DNA of 64,000 nt from Streptomyces chrestomyceticus JCM 4735 (GTDB lineage Bacteria > Actinomycetota > Actinomycetes > Streptomycetales > Streptomycetaceae). Positions 43,581 through 50,654 of this stretch are shown here, piece by piece. The notes below the pieces were generated by a model. It did not search any database, was not told where the DNA came from, and was given only the letters and a program-made list of their open reading frames with translations. Where the stretch lies: assembly GCF_003865135.1 (NCBI RefSeq), contig NZ_BHZC01000001.1:7192001-7256000 (forward strand), read 5' to 3'. The translations under genes were made by a program, and so were the position numbers. The first letter of the stretch is position 1, and each line of letters begins with the position of its first letter.

Positions 43581-44390
43581 TCAGTACGGCCACTGGGGCG
43601 GGTCCACGCAGAAGGCGCCGCCCAGGTGCGCGTGTTCGGGGTCGGCGGGGTCGAGCGGTCCGTGCGCGGCGAGGAGTTCGGCGGCGTACGGCTCGGAGTC
43701 GTCCTGCGGTACGTAGCCGAGTGAGCGGGCCGTGGTCAGGTCCCACCAGAGGCGGGTGTTGGCGGAGGAGCCGTAGACCACGGTGTGGCCGACGCCTTCG
43801 GCGGTGAGCGCGGCGTGCAGCAGGCGGGCGCAGTCGGGCGGGCTCAGCCAGATCGACAGCATGCGGACGGTGGTGGGGCGCGGGAAGCAGGAGCCGATGC
43901 GGACGGAGACCGTCTCGATGCCGTGCAGGTCCCAGTAGAGGGAGGCGAGGTCCTCGCCGAAGCCCTTGGAGAGGCCGTAGTACGTGTCGGGGCGGCGCGG
44001 GGTGTCCACCGGGATCGCGCCGGAGCCGTCGGCGGGGCGCGGGGTGAAGCCGACGGCGTGGTTGGAGGAGGCGAAGACGACGCGGCGGACTCCTTCCTCG
44101 CGCGCCGCCTCGTAGAGGTTGTAGGTGCCTTCGATGTTGGCGCGCAGGATCTTCTCGAAGGGGGCTTCGAGGGAGATCCCGGCGAGGTGGACGATCGCGT
44201 CCACGCCGCGTACGGCCTCGCGGAGGGCTTCCTTGTCGGCCAGGTCCGCGGCGATGGCCTCCGGTGCGTCGTCGATGGTCCGCTGGTCGAGGAGCCGGAG
44301 CCGGTAGCCGTACGGGGGCAGCAGCCCGCGCATCAGGGTGCCGAGGCCGCCGGCGGCGCCGGTGAGCAGGACGGTGCGGGGTGCGGGCAT
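43581..44390 (-). CDS. udh: NAD-dependent uronate dehydrogenase-like protein
   Basis: A 269-residue short-chain (extended) dehydrogenase. NAD-binding LTGAAGGLG (9-17), catalytic YxxxK Y138/K142 (YYGLSKGFGED) and FASSNHAVGFTPR (106-118), the signature of uronate dehydrogenases, are all present. It would oxidise glucuronate or galacturonate to the aldaric acid lactone. GGAGGAG precedes the ATG at 44390. Its divergent neighbour is 5-dehydro-4-deoxyglucarate dehydratase, a downstream enzyme of the same route. The enzyme call is good by motif and context; substrate is not proven. Confidence 0.82.
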   Translation of the reverse strand: MPAPRTVLLTGAAGGLGTLMRGLLPPYGYRLRLLDQRTIDDAPEAIAADLADKEALREAVRGVDAIVHLAGISLEAPFEKILRANIEGTYNLYEAAREEGVRRVVFASSNHAVGFTPRPADGSGAIPVDTPRRPDTYYGLSKGFGEDLASLYWDLHGIETVSVRIGSCFPRPTTVRMLSIWLSPPDCARLLHAALTAEGVGHTVVYGSSANTRLWWDLTTARSLGYVPQDDSEPYAAELLAAHGPLDPADPEHAHLGGAFCVDPPQWPY

Positions 44391-44452
44391 GGGCTCCTCC
44401 GGGCGGGCTCGGGGGTACGGCTTCGTCCGCGGACGGGGTTCAGGTGAAGGGA

Positions 44453-44541
44453 CGATCACGGTCACCGTCCAGTGAACGGTGACGGTCACCGTCCAGTAGG
44501 CGAGCACCGTCACCGTACAAGTGGACGATCACAGTCACCGT
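44453..44541. repeat. Four palindromic GTCACCGT elements, 24-bp period
   Basis: GTCACCGT occurs at 44461, 44485, 44509 and 44534, i.e. 24, 24 and 25 bp apart. Each is the right half of a dyad ACGRTSAC-N-GTCACCGT; the second copy (44476-44492) is perfect. They lie between divergent udh and kdgD, about 70 bp from the udh start, and look like a multi-site regulator array. Confidence 0.75.
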
Positions 44542-44775
44542 AGGAAGGCGTGCCGGACAAGGTCAAGGTGCTTGACGAGTCGGCAAATGTGTTGGAGCGA
44601 AAGGGGTTTCGGGGGCGTCATGGCCGTCTACGGGCCTTGACCGGGCCGGGGCGCTGCCCTAGCGTGAGCGCGTTCATGAGTATGGACGCCAGTCAGGGAC
44701 GTGCACGAGGGCGGGTGGCGGCGACGTCATCACGTCCGTACACGCCTCCTGATACGAGCTTGTCAGGGAGAGCCC

Positions 44776-45723
44776 GTGACCTCAGCCCCGCCGCTCGCCG
44801 ACCGACTCGACGGACTGCTGTTCTTCCCCGTGACCGCGTACGGACCCGACGGCGCCCTCAACCTGCCCGCCTTCCGCGCCCACGTACGCGCCGGTGTCGA
44901 CGCGGGCGCGGCCGCCGTCTTCGCCTGCTGCGGTACGGGCGAGTTCCACGCGCTGACCCCGGAGGAGTTCCGGGACTGTGTGGCCGCCGCCGTCCAGGAG
45001 GTGGCCGGGCGGGTCCCGGTGCTGGCCGGCGCCGGGTACGGCACCGCGCTCGCCGCGCGCTACGCCCGGCTCGCCGAAGCGGCCGGCGCCGACGGGCTGC
45101 TGGCCATGCCGCCGTACCTCGTCGTCGCCGGCCAAGCGGGCCTCCTGCGGCACTACACCGACCTCGCCGCCGCCACCGCGCTGCCCGTCATCGTCTACCA
45201 GCGCGACAACGCCGTCTTCACCCCGGAGACCGTCGCCGCCTTCGCGCGCACCCCCGGCATCATCGGCCTCAAGGACGGCCTCGGCGATCTGGACCTGCTG
45301 CAACGGATCGTCAGTGCGGTACGGACCGGGGCAGCGGGGGAGAAATTCCTGTACTTCAACGGGCTGCCGACCGCCGAGCTGACCGGCCTCGCCTACCGGG
45401 GGCTCGGCGTCCGCCTGTACTCCTCGGCCGTCTTCGCCTTCGCCCCGGAGGTCGCCACCGCCTTCCACCGCGCGCTCGAAGGCGGCGACGACAGGACGGT
45501 CAACCGGCTGATCGACGGTTTCTACCGGCCGCTGGTCGAGCTGCGCAACCAGGGCAGGGGATACGCGGTCTCGCTGGTCAAGGCGGGGGTACGGCTGCGC
45601 GGGGCGGACGTCGGGCCGGTCCGGCCGCCGCTCGGCGAACCGGCACCGGAGCACGTCGAGGCGCTGGCCGGGCTGATCGAACAGGGCCTGGCGCTGGCCG
45701 GCGCTCCGTCGGGCGGACGGTGA
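44776..45723 (+). CDS. kdgD: 5-dehydro-4-deoxyglucarate dehydratase
   Basis: A 315-residue DapA-superfamily dehydratase/decarboxylase that converts 5-dehydro-4-deoxy-D-glucarate to 2-oxoglutarate semialdehyde. LFFPVTAYGPDG, FACCGTGEFHALTPEEF, LPVIVYQRDNAVFTPET (catalytic Tyr) and GIIGLKDGLGDLDLLQRIV (Schiff-base Lys) are characteristic of KdgD, where the family Thr-Thr becomes the TGEF pattern. GTG start with AGGGAG upstream. Its stop overlaps the next gene (TGATG). Semialdehyde would pass to the dehydrogenase at 52961. Confidence 0.93.
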   Translation: MTSAPPLADRLDGLLFFPVTAYGPDGALNLPAFRAHVRAGVDAGAAAVFACCGTGEFHALTPEEFRDCVAAAVQEVAGRVPVLAGAGYGTALAARYARLAEAAGADGLLAMPPYLVVAGQAGLLRHYTDLAAATALPVIVYQRDNAVFTPETVAAFARTPGIIGLKDGLGDLDLLQRIVSAVRTGAAGEKFLYFNGLPTAELTGLAYRGLGVRLYSSAVFAFAPEVATAFHRALEGGDDRTVNRLIDGFYRPLVELRNQGRGYAVSLVKAGVRLRGADVGPVRPPLGEPAPEHVEALAGLIEQGLALAGAPSGGR

Positions 45724-47027
45724 TGCGCGCCGCCGCGTTCCTGTACCCGTGGGACGTGGCCGGCGACCCGGACGCCGCCCGCCGCGTCGCGGACCTCGGC
45801 GTCCAGCAGGCCTCCCTGGCCGCCGCCTACCACTCCACCCGTGCGCTGACCCCGCGCCACCCCCGCCACCGCGTCGTGACCGCCCGGCACGCGGCCGTCC
45901 TGTACCCGCCGGACGCGGAACGCTGGGCGGGCCGCGCCCTGCGCCCGTACGGGCAGGACTGGATGGCAGGGCCGGACCCCTTCGGCGAGGCGGCACGGGC
46001 GCTGGCGGACGCGGGCCTGGAGGTGCACAGTTGGGTCGTACTGGCCCACAACACGCGCCTGGGCACCGAGCATCCCGCCATCGCCGTACGCAATGCCTAC
46101 GGCGACCGCTACCCGTGGGCGCCCTGCATCGCCCGGCCCGAAGTGCGTGCCTACCTGTGCGACCTGGCCGCCGAGGCCGCGGTACGTCCTGGCGCGCGCG
46201 GCACGGAGCTGGAGTCCTGCGGCTGGTACGGGCTGGCCCACCTGCACGCCCACGACAAGACCGGCGGCGTGCCGCTCTCCGGCGCTGCCCAGTACCTGAT
46301 GTCGCTGTGCTTCTGCGAGGTCTGCGAGGCGGGCTACACGGCGCTGGGCGTGCCGGCGCGGGAGGTGCGGGGGGCGGTCGTACGGGCGCTGGAGCCGGTG
46401 TGGGCGGGTGCGGAGGGTGGCGGAGGCGAGGCCGGGGAGGGGCGGGCCGGGGAGTGGCGGGGCGTCGGGAAGTTGCTCGGGGGTGAGCTGTCGGAGCTCG
46501 TACAGCTCGTACGGAGCTGGCGCGACGGTGCCGCGCGCACGCTCCAGCGGGAGGCCGTCGCAGCCGTACGGGCCGTCGCGGACGACGGATTCCGCGTGCT
46601 GCTGCACGCCGACCCGGCCGGACACCGCTGTGGCGCGAACGCGGGCGTCGACCCGGCGGACGTCCTCGCGCACGCCGACGGGGTGGTGGTGCCGTGCACG
46701 GGTGACGACGCGGCCCGTACGGACGCGCTGATGCCGTTCGCGGAGGTACGGGCCCGCTCGGCCACGCGCCCGGAGGTACGGGCCCGCTCGGCCACACCGC
46801 CAGAGACGCAGGCTCGCTCGGCCACGTTCCCGGACACGCCCGCCGCCCCCGTCGTCGCCGCCAACCTCACCGTCGTCACCGCCATGGGCGGCCGCCCCGG
46901 CTCCCTCGCCGCCGACGCCGCGCACGCCGCCGCCCTCGGCGCGGACGAGCTGCGGCTCTACCACGCGGGCCTGGCGGGCGACGGGGACCTGGCGGCCGTA
47001 CGGCGCGGGCTGGCGGCCGTACGGTAG
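45723..47027 (+). CDS. Putative TIM-barrel glycosidase-like protein
   Basis: A 434-residue protein coupled to kdgD by TGATG. No catalytic motif could be placed with certainty. LGVQQASLAAAYHSTRALTPRH, GLEVHSWVVLAHNTRLGTEHP, RPEVRAYLCDLAAEAA, ELESCGWYGLAHLHAHDK and CFCEVC suggest a (beta/alpha)8 glycoside-hydrolase-like fold, as in families where CFCxxC precedes a helix. A decapeptide repeat EVRARSAT-type (residues about 340-369) comes from an internal 30-bp tandem repeat. Position argues for sugar-acid release or processing. Confidence 0.65.
   Translation: MRAAAFLYPWDVAGDPDAARRVADLGVQQASLAAAYHSTRALTPRHPRHRVVTARHAAVLYPPDAERWAGRALRPYGQDWMAGPDPFGEAARALADAGLEVHSWVVLAHNTRLGTEHPAIAVRNAYGDRYPWAPCIARPEVRAYLCDLAAEAAVRPGARGTELESCGWYGLAHLHAHDKTGGVPLSGAAQYLMSLCFCEVCEAGYTALGVPAREVRGAVVRALEPVWAGAEGGGGEAGEGRAGEWRGVGKLLGGELSELVQLVRSWRDGAARTLQREAVAAVRAVADDGFRVLLHADPAGHRCGANAGVDPADVLAHADGVVVPCTGDDAARTDALMPFAEVRARSATRPEVRARSATPPETQARSATFPDTPAAPVVAANLTVVTAMGGRPGSLAADAAHAAALGADELRLYHAGLAGDGDLAAVRRGLAAVR
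46741..46830 (+). repeat. In-frame 30-bp tandem repeat, 3 copies
   Basis: Units begin at 46741, 46771 and 46801. The first two are almost identical (27 of 30), the third diverged. The unit encodes a decapeptide (P)EVRARSAT(x)P. It keeps the reading frame of the gene at 45723 and probably varies in copy number between strains. Confidence 0.8.
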
Positions 47028-47279
47028 GCGCGGTCTGCCAAGAGCGAGGAGCCCCGCGCCGCCCCGTAGAACCGCCCCGCGAAGCCCACCCCGCCCGTTC
47101 CGCCCCACCCGCACCGCACGGTGATCTACTACAACGCGTTCCGTTTCGCGGCCGTGCTCCTCGCCGTACGGCCAGGGCCGCGCGCCGGAGACGTCAACGT
47201 GCTCGCCGCCGCTCACACCCGCGAGTGCACCGCGCGTACGACGGCGAGCACGACCACGAGCAGACCTGGAAGGAACGTC

Positions 47280-48188
47280 ATGACACAGCGCATCCTCGAC
47301 CTCGACCGGGAGGAACTGGCTTCGCTGCGGGGCCGGGAGCTGACCGAGGCGGTCGCCGCCGCCGAGGGCCGCACGATGGTCGCCGAGGTCTTCGCGGAGC
47401 GCGCGGCGCTCTCCCCGCACCCCGAGGGCCGCGCGGGCGTGCACAACATCGAGCTGGTCTCCGCCTTCGGCGCGGACATCGTCGTCCTCAACCTCATCGA
47501 GCGGGCCTGGGACGGGGAGTACCTGCGGCTGCCCGGACTGGGCACCTTCACCAGCTTCGCCGACCTCGCCTCGTACGTGGGCCGCCCGATCGGCGTCAAC
47601 CTCGAACCGGGCGACGTGCCGGAGATCCGCCGGGCCGGGCCCGAGCAGGCCCGCCGCCTGGTCGACATGGGCGCCGCCCTGCTCTGTCTCACCGCCAACC
47701 CCGGCACCGGCGGCAGCTTCGACGGCCTGGCCCGGGTCACCGACGAACTGCGCCGCGGGCTCGGCGACGACGTGGCGCTGTGGTCCGGCAAGATGCACCA
47801 CGCGGGGCACCCCGAGCGGGTGACCCCCGGACGGCTGACCGCGCTGGTGGACGCGGGCGCCGACGGCATCGTCCTGCCGCTGCCCGGCACCCTGCCCGGC
47901 CTCACCAAGGAGCGGGCCGCCGAGGCGGTCGCCGCCGTCCAGGACGCGGGCGCGGTGGTGATGGGGGCGATCGGTACGAGCCAGGAGGGCGCGCACGCCG
48001 ACATCGTGCCCCAACTGGCGCTGACCGCCAAGGAGATCGGGGTGGACGCGCACCACTTCGGGGACGCGTTCCTGCCGGGGATGTGCGATCCGGAGCTGCT
48101 CTACGCCTACTCCGTCGCGGTCCGCGGACGGCGGCACACCTGGAACCGGATGGCGCTCAACGGGCGCGGCAACCGCATCCCCGGCTGA
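47280..48188 (+). CDS. TIM-barrel enzyme of unknown substrate
   Basis: A 302-residue protein. Repeating beta-alpha units with phosphate- or metal-site-like loops are evident: RTMVAEVFAERAAL, GADIVVLNLIERAW, PIGVNLEPGDVPEI, ALLCLTANPGTGGSFDGL, VALWSGKMHHAGHPE, GADGIVLPLPGTLPG, VVMGAIGTSQEGAH and GVDAHHFGDAFLPG. This suggests a phosphoenolpyruvate-mutase-like or related barrel. GGAAGG precedes the ATG. It follows the kdgD operon by 252 bp and could belong to it. I do not know its reaction. Confidence 0.7.
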   Translation: MTQRILDLDREELASLRGRELTEAVAAAEGRTMVAEVFAERAALSPHPEGRAGVHNIELVSAFGADIVVLNLIERAWDGEYLRLPGLGTFTSFADLASYVGRPIGVNLEPGDVPEIRRAGPEQARRLVDMGAALLCLTANPGTGGSFDGLARVTDELRRGLGDDVALWSGKMHHAGHPERVTPGRLTALVDAGADGIVLPLPGTLPGLTKERAAEAVAAVQDAGAVVMGAIGTSQEGAHADIVPQLALTAKEIGVDAHHFGDAFLPGMCDPELLYAYSVAVRGRRHTWNRMALNGRGNRIPG

Positions 48189-48227
48189 GGCCGCGGTCGA
48201 GGAGGAAGAGGGGGAGGCGCCGGGGGC

Positions 48228-48920
48228 TCAGCCGTCGCTCGCGCGCGGGGCCGGTTCGCGCTTCGTACCGGTCAGGTGGCCGAAGACCACCACATTGCCC
48301 AGGTACTCCTGCCGGGCCTTGTTGAAGCCGCCGCCGCAGGTGATCAGCCGTAGTTCGGGGCGGGAGGCCGGTGCGTAGACCTTCTTGTCGGGGAAGTTCT
48401 CGCCGTCGTAGACCTCGACGGCGTCGACGGAGAAGACCGCGGTCCGGCCGTCCGCGCGGACGACCTCCACCTTGTGGTTCTTCTTCAGGGAGCCGAGGTT
48501 GTAGAAGACCGCGGGTCCGGAGCGGTTGTCGACGTGGCCCGCGATCAGTGAAGTGCCGGTGGTGCCGGGCGTGTTGCCGTCCGCATACCAGCCGGCGAGG
48601 TTCTTGTCCTCCTGCGGCGGGGTCGCCAGGCCGCCGCTCTCGTCGAGACCGAGGCGCATCAGCGGCGCGTCCACGCCGACGGACGGGATGCGCACCCGCA
48701 GGGGCCGGGAGGCCGGCATCGGCGGGGGTGGCGGGGCGGTGGCCGCGGACGGCCCGGGCTGCCGCGGGCCCGCGGCGAACCCCTGGTCGGCGGAGGGCTG
48801 CGGCGGCGGCGCCTGGGCCTGCGCGCCGTGGCCCATCAGCCAGATGCCGGTGCCCATCGCGCCCGCGGTGAGCAGGGCTATCAGCCCTTGGTCGCCGCGG
48901 CGGCGGGGGGAGTGTCCCAT
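48228..48920 (-). CDS. Class F sortase
   Basis: A 230-residue sortase. An N-terminal membrane helix (LIALLTAGAMGTGIWLMG, 13-30) and a Pro-rich linker (38-70) lead to the beta-barrel: catalytic H129 (SLIAGHVDN), C195 (LRLITCGGGF) and R203 (KARQEYLGNVVVFGHL). RIPSVGVDAPLMRLGLDE is the usual start of the domain. Class F sortases attach proteins to the cell wall. The adjacent secreted protein (49002) has no evident sorting motif, so its relationship is not clear. Confidence 0.94.
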   Translation of the reverse strand: MGHSPRRRGDQGLIALLTAGAMGTGIWLMGHGAQAQAPPPQPSADQGFAAGPRQPGPSAATAPPPPPMPASRPLRVRIPSVGVDAPLMRLGLDESGGLATPPQEDKNLAGWYADGNTPGTTGTSLIAGHVDNRSGPAVFYNLGSLKKNHKVEVVRADGRTAVFSVDAVEVYDGENFPDKKVYAPASRPELRLITCGGGFNKARQEYLGNVVVFGHLTGTKREPAPRASDG

Positions 48921-49001
48921 GGCTGTCGTGCCTCCGGGTGTCCGGGTGTACTGCGGACCGTCGGGCCGCCGGACCGGTCGCGTCCGACGGCCCGCGAAGG
49001 T

Positions 49002-49508
49002 TCAGGCCGAGTCGTCCGCGCGACGGCGGCGCACCATCCACACGCCGCCGGCCGCGGCCGCCAGCAGGACGCCCGCACCCGCGACGATCTCCGTGGTGCC
49101 GGAGTTCTCACTGGTGGTACCGACGCCGGTCCTGGTCGGGCCGTGCGGGGTGCTGCCGGAGGTGACCCGTACGGTGCCGGAGATCTCCGTCCCGTTGGCG
49201 CACTTGCCGCCGATGCCGTAGTTGCCCGGCTTGGTACTGGCCGGCACCCGCACGGAGCCCTGCACGTTTTCGGTGTGCGTCTGGCCCTTCGACGACAGCG
49301 TGACCCGGCCGGCGCCCAGGGTGCTGGCGTCGACGGTGGCCGAGCCGTTCTTGCCACAGGCACTGCTGTTGAGGTTGACCGTGTTGCCGGCCTTGACCGG
49401 GTTGGGTGTCACCTCGATGCTGCCGGTGGCCGCGAAGGCGGCACAGGTGGACAGGCCGAGGGCGGCGACGGACAGGGCGGCACCGGTGAGAACGCGAGTG
49501 GAACGCAT
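49002..49508 (-). CDS. Secreted, membrane-anchored Ig-like protein
   Basis: A 168-residue protein: signal peptide (MRSTRVLTGAALSVAALGLSTCAAFA), a beta-rich extracellular part with two cysteine pairs (VNLNSSACGKNGSATV, GGKCANGTEISGTVRV), a Ser/Thr/Gly linker (NSGTTE), and a C-terminal helix IVAGAGVLLAAAAGGVWMV followed by RRRRAD. That is the layout of sortase substrates, but LPXTG/LAXTG is missing. GGAGGT precedes the ATG. It lies 80 bp upstream of the sortase in the same direction, so they may be co-transcribed. Confidence 0.85.
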   Translation of the reverse strand: MRSTRVLTGAALSVAALGLSTCAAFAATGSIEVTPNPVKAGNTVNLNSSACGKNGSATVDASTLGAGRVTLSSKGQTHTENVQGSVRVPASTKPGNYGIGGKCANGTEISGTVRVTSGSTPHGPTRTGVGTTSENSGTTEIVAGAGVLLAAAAGGVWMVRRRRADDSA

Positions 49509-49871
49509 GGGACGAACCTCCACGAGGCACGGACCGCGGCACACCGCAGCGCCGCAAAGGAAGTTGGGGGAGTTCCGCGCCTCCTGCAATCGAGGTAAGC
49601 GGCCGGGCGCGCCGGGAGCCTGTTGACGTGCTGTCAGAACTCCCGCGCACCATCGGCGTGTCGCGCATGATCGGTTACGTTTCGGCAGGTCAGGGGCTAG
49701 GTGGTCGTGACGTTCGGTGATGTTGCGGATTGGGATGAACGGGTGACGAATATTTCGCGTGGAATGTGGTATTAGCGCTGCGTAATCGGGTGTTACGGAG
49801 GGTGGCCGACGGGGTGGGATGGGTGGCGGTCGGTGGGCGGCCGACGGGTGGCCGACAGGTGGTCGGCGGTC
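49509..49871. other. Intergenic region with GGTGGCCGAC repeats
   Basis: About 360 bp. The part near 49700-49795 is AT-rich (GAATATTTCGCG...GTATTAGCG) and probably carries the promoter of the secreted protein gene on the minus strand. From 49800 to 49868 GGTGGCCGAC-like words recur about four times, a degenerate tandem array next to the response-regulator stop. No gene seen. Confidence 0.5.
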
Positions 49872-50654
49872 TCATCCCGGCCGGACGAACCCGTTCTCGT
49901 ACGCCGCGATCACCGCTTGGGTCCGGTCCCGCACCCCCAGCTTGGCCAGCACCCCCGCGACATGCGTCTTGACCGTCGCCGGGCCGACCGCCAGCCGGTC
50001 CGCGATCTCCGCGTTCGTCAGGCCCTTGGTCATCAGCCGCAGCACGTCCGCCTCCCGGTCGGACAGGCGCGCCCGCAGGGCCCGCGCCGATTCGCGCGCG
50101 GCCCGCGCCCCCGCGTACCGGGCGGCCAGCTCCCGCACCGCCGCCGGGAACAACAGCGAATCGCTGCGTGCCACCATCCGCACCGCCTGCACCAGGTCCT
50201 CCACGCCGGCCCGCTTCAACAGGAAGCCGCTGGCGCCGGCGCGCAGCGCGTCGTACACGTACGCGTCGTTCTCGAAGGTCGTCACCACGACGATCCGCGG
50301 CGGTTCCGCCATGCCGGTCAGCACCTGTTCGGTCGCGCGGATGCCGTCGATCTCCGGCATCCGTACGTCCATCAGCACGATGTCCGGGCGCAGTTCGCGG
50401 ATCAGCGGCACCGCCTCGGCGCCGGTGGCCGCCTCGCCGACGACCTCCATGTCGGGCTCGGCGCCGAGGATCGCGCGGAGCGCCGTACGTACCATCCGCT
50501 CGTCGTCCGCGAGGACGATGCGCAGCGGGGGAGGGGGAGGGGCGGTGTCGGTGCGGGGGTCCGCGCGCCCCTCGTCCGTACCGGTGCGGGCGTCCGCGTG
50601 CCCTTCGTCCGTGTCGGTACGGGCGTCCGCGCGCCCCTCGTCCGCGCCGCTCAC
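49872..50654 (-). CDS. NarL/LuxR-type response regulator
   Basis: A 260-residue response regulator. The receiver domain (about 44-165) has D50/D51, phospho-acceptor D96 (LMDVRMPEIDG) and the switch Lys in GFLLKRAG. The C-terminal LuxR HTH reads LSDREADVLRLMTKGLTNAEIADRLAVGPATVKTHVAGVLAKLG. The N-terminal 40 residues are an unusual repeat (TDTDEGxADAR) from three 33-bp tandem copies. GTG 50654 overlaps the kinase stop (GTGA), so this partner is co-translated with the kinase at 50651-52066. Confidence 0.92.
   Translation of the reverse strand: MSGADEGRADARTDTDEGHADARTGTDEGRADPRTDTAPPPPPLRIVLADDERMVRTALRAILGAEPDMEVVGEAATGAEAVPLIRELRPDIVLMDVRMPEIDGIRATEQVLTGMAEPPRIVVVTTFENDAYVYDALRAGASGFLLKRAGVEDLVQAVRMVARSDSLLFPAAVRELAARYAGARAARESARALRARLSDREADVLRLMTKGLTNAEIADRLAVGPATVKTHVAGVLAKLGVRDRTQAVIAAYENGFVRPG
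50545..50643 (-). repeat. In-frame 33-bp tandem repeat, 3 copies
   Basis: Units begin at 50545, 50578 and 50611 and differ at a few positions. They encode the N-terminal TDTDEG(R/H)ADAR repeats of the response regulator, ahead of the receiver domain. The frame is conserved, and homologues are expected to lack it. Confidence 0.8.

Noticed and set aside
44453..44541. CRISPR array
   Set aside because: The four repeats have only about 8 strictly kept bases and 24-bp spacing, with no spacers and no cas genes.
44550..45720. A long plus-strand frame joining the udh-kdgD intergenic region with the gene at 45723
   Set aside because: The portion before 45723 is the out-of-frame shadow of kdgD; the TGATG joint gives the true start.
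45522..48137. A minus-strand open frame of 871 codons across kdgD and its neighbours
   Set aside because: It is antisense to three genes with clear family motifs. Its own translation is rich in Gly, Arg, Val and Gln with no domain, as expected for antisense high-GC DNA.
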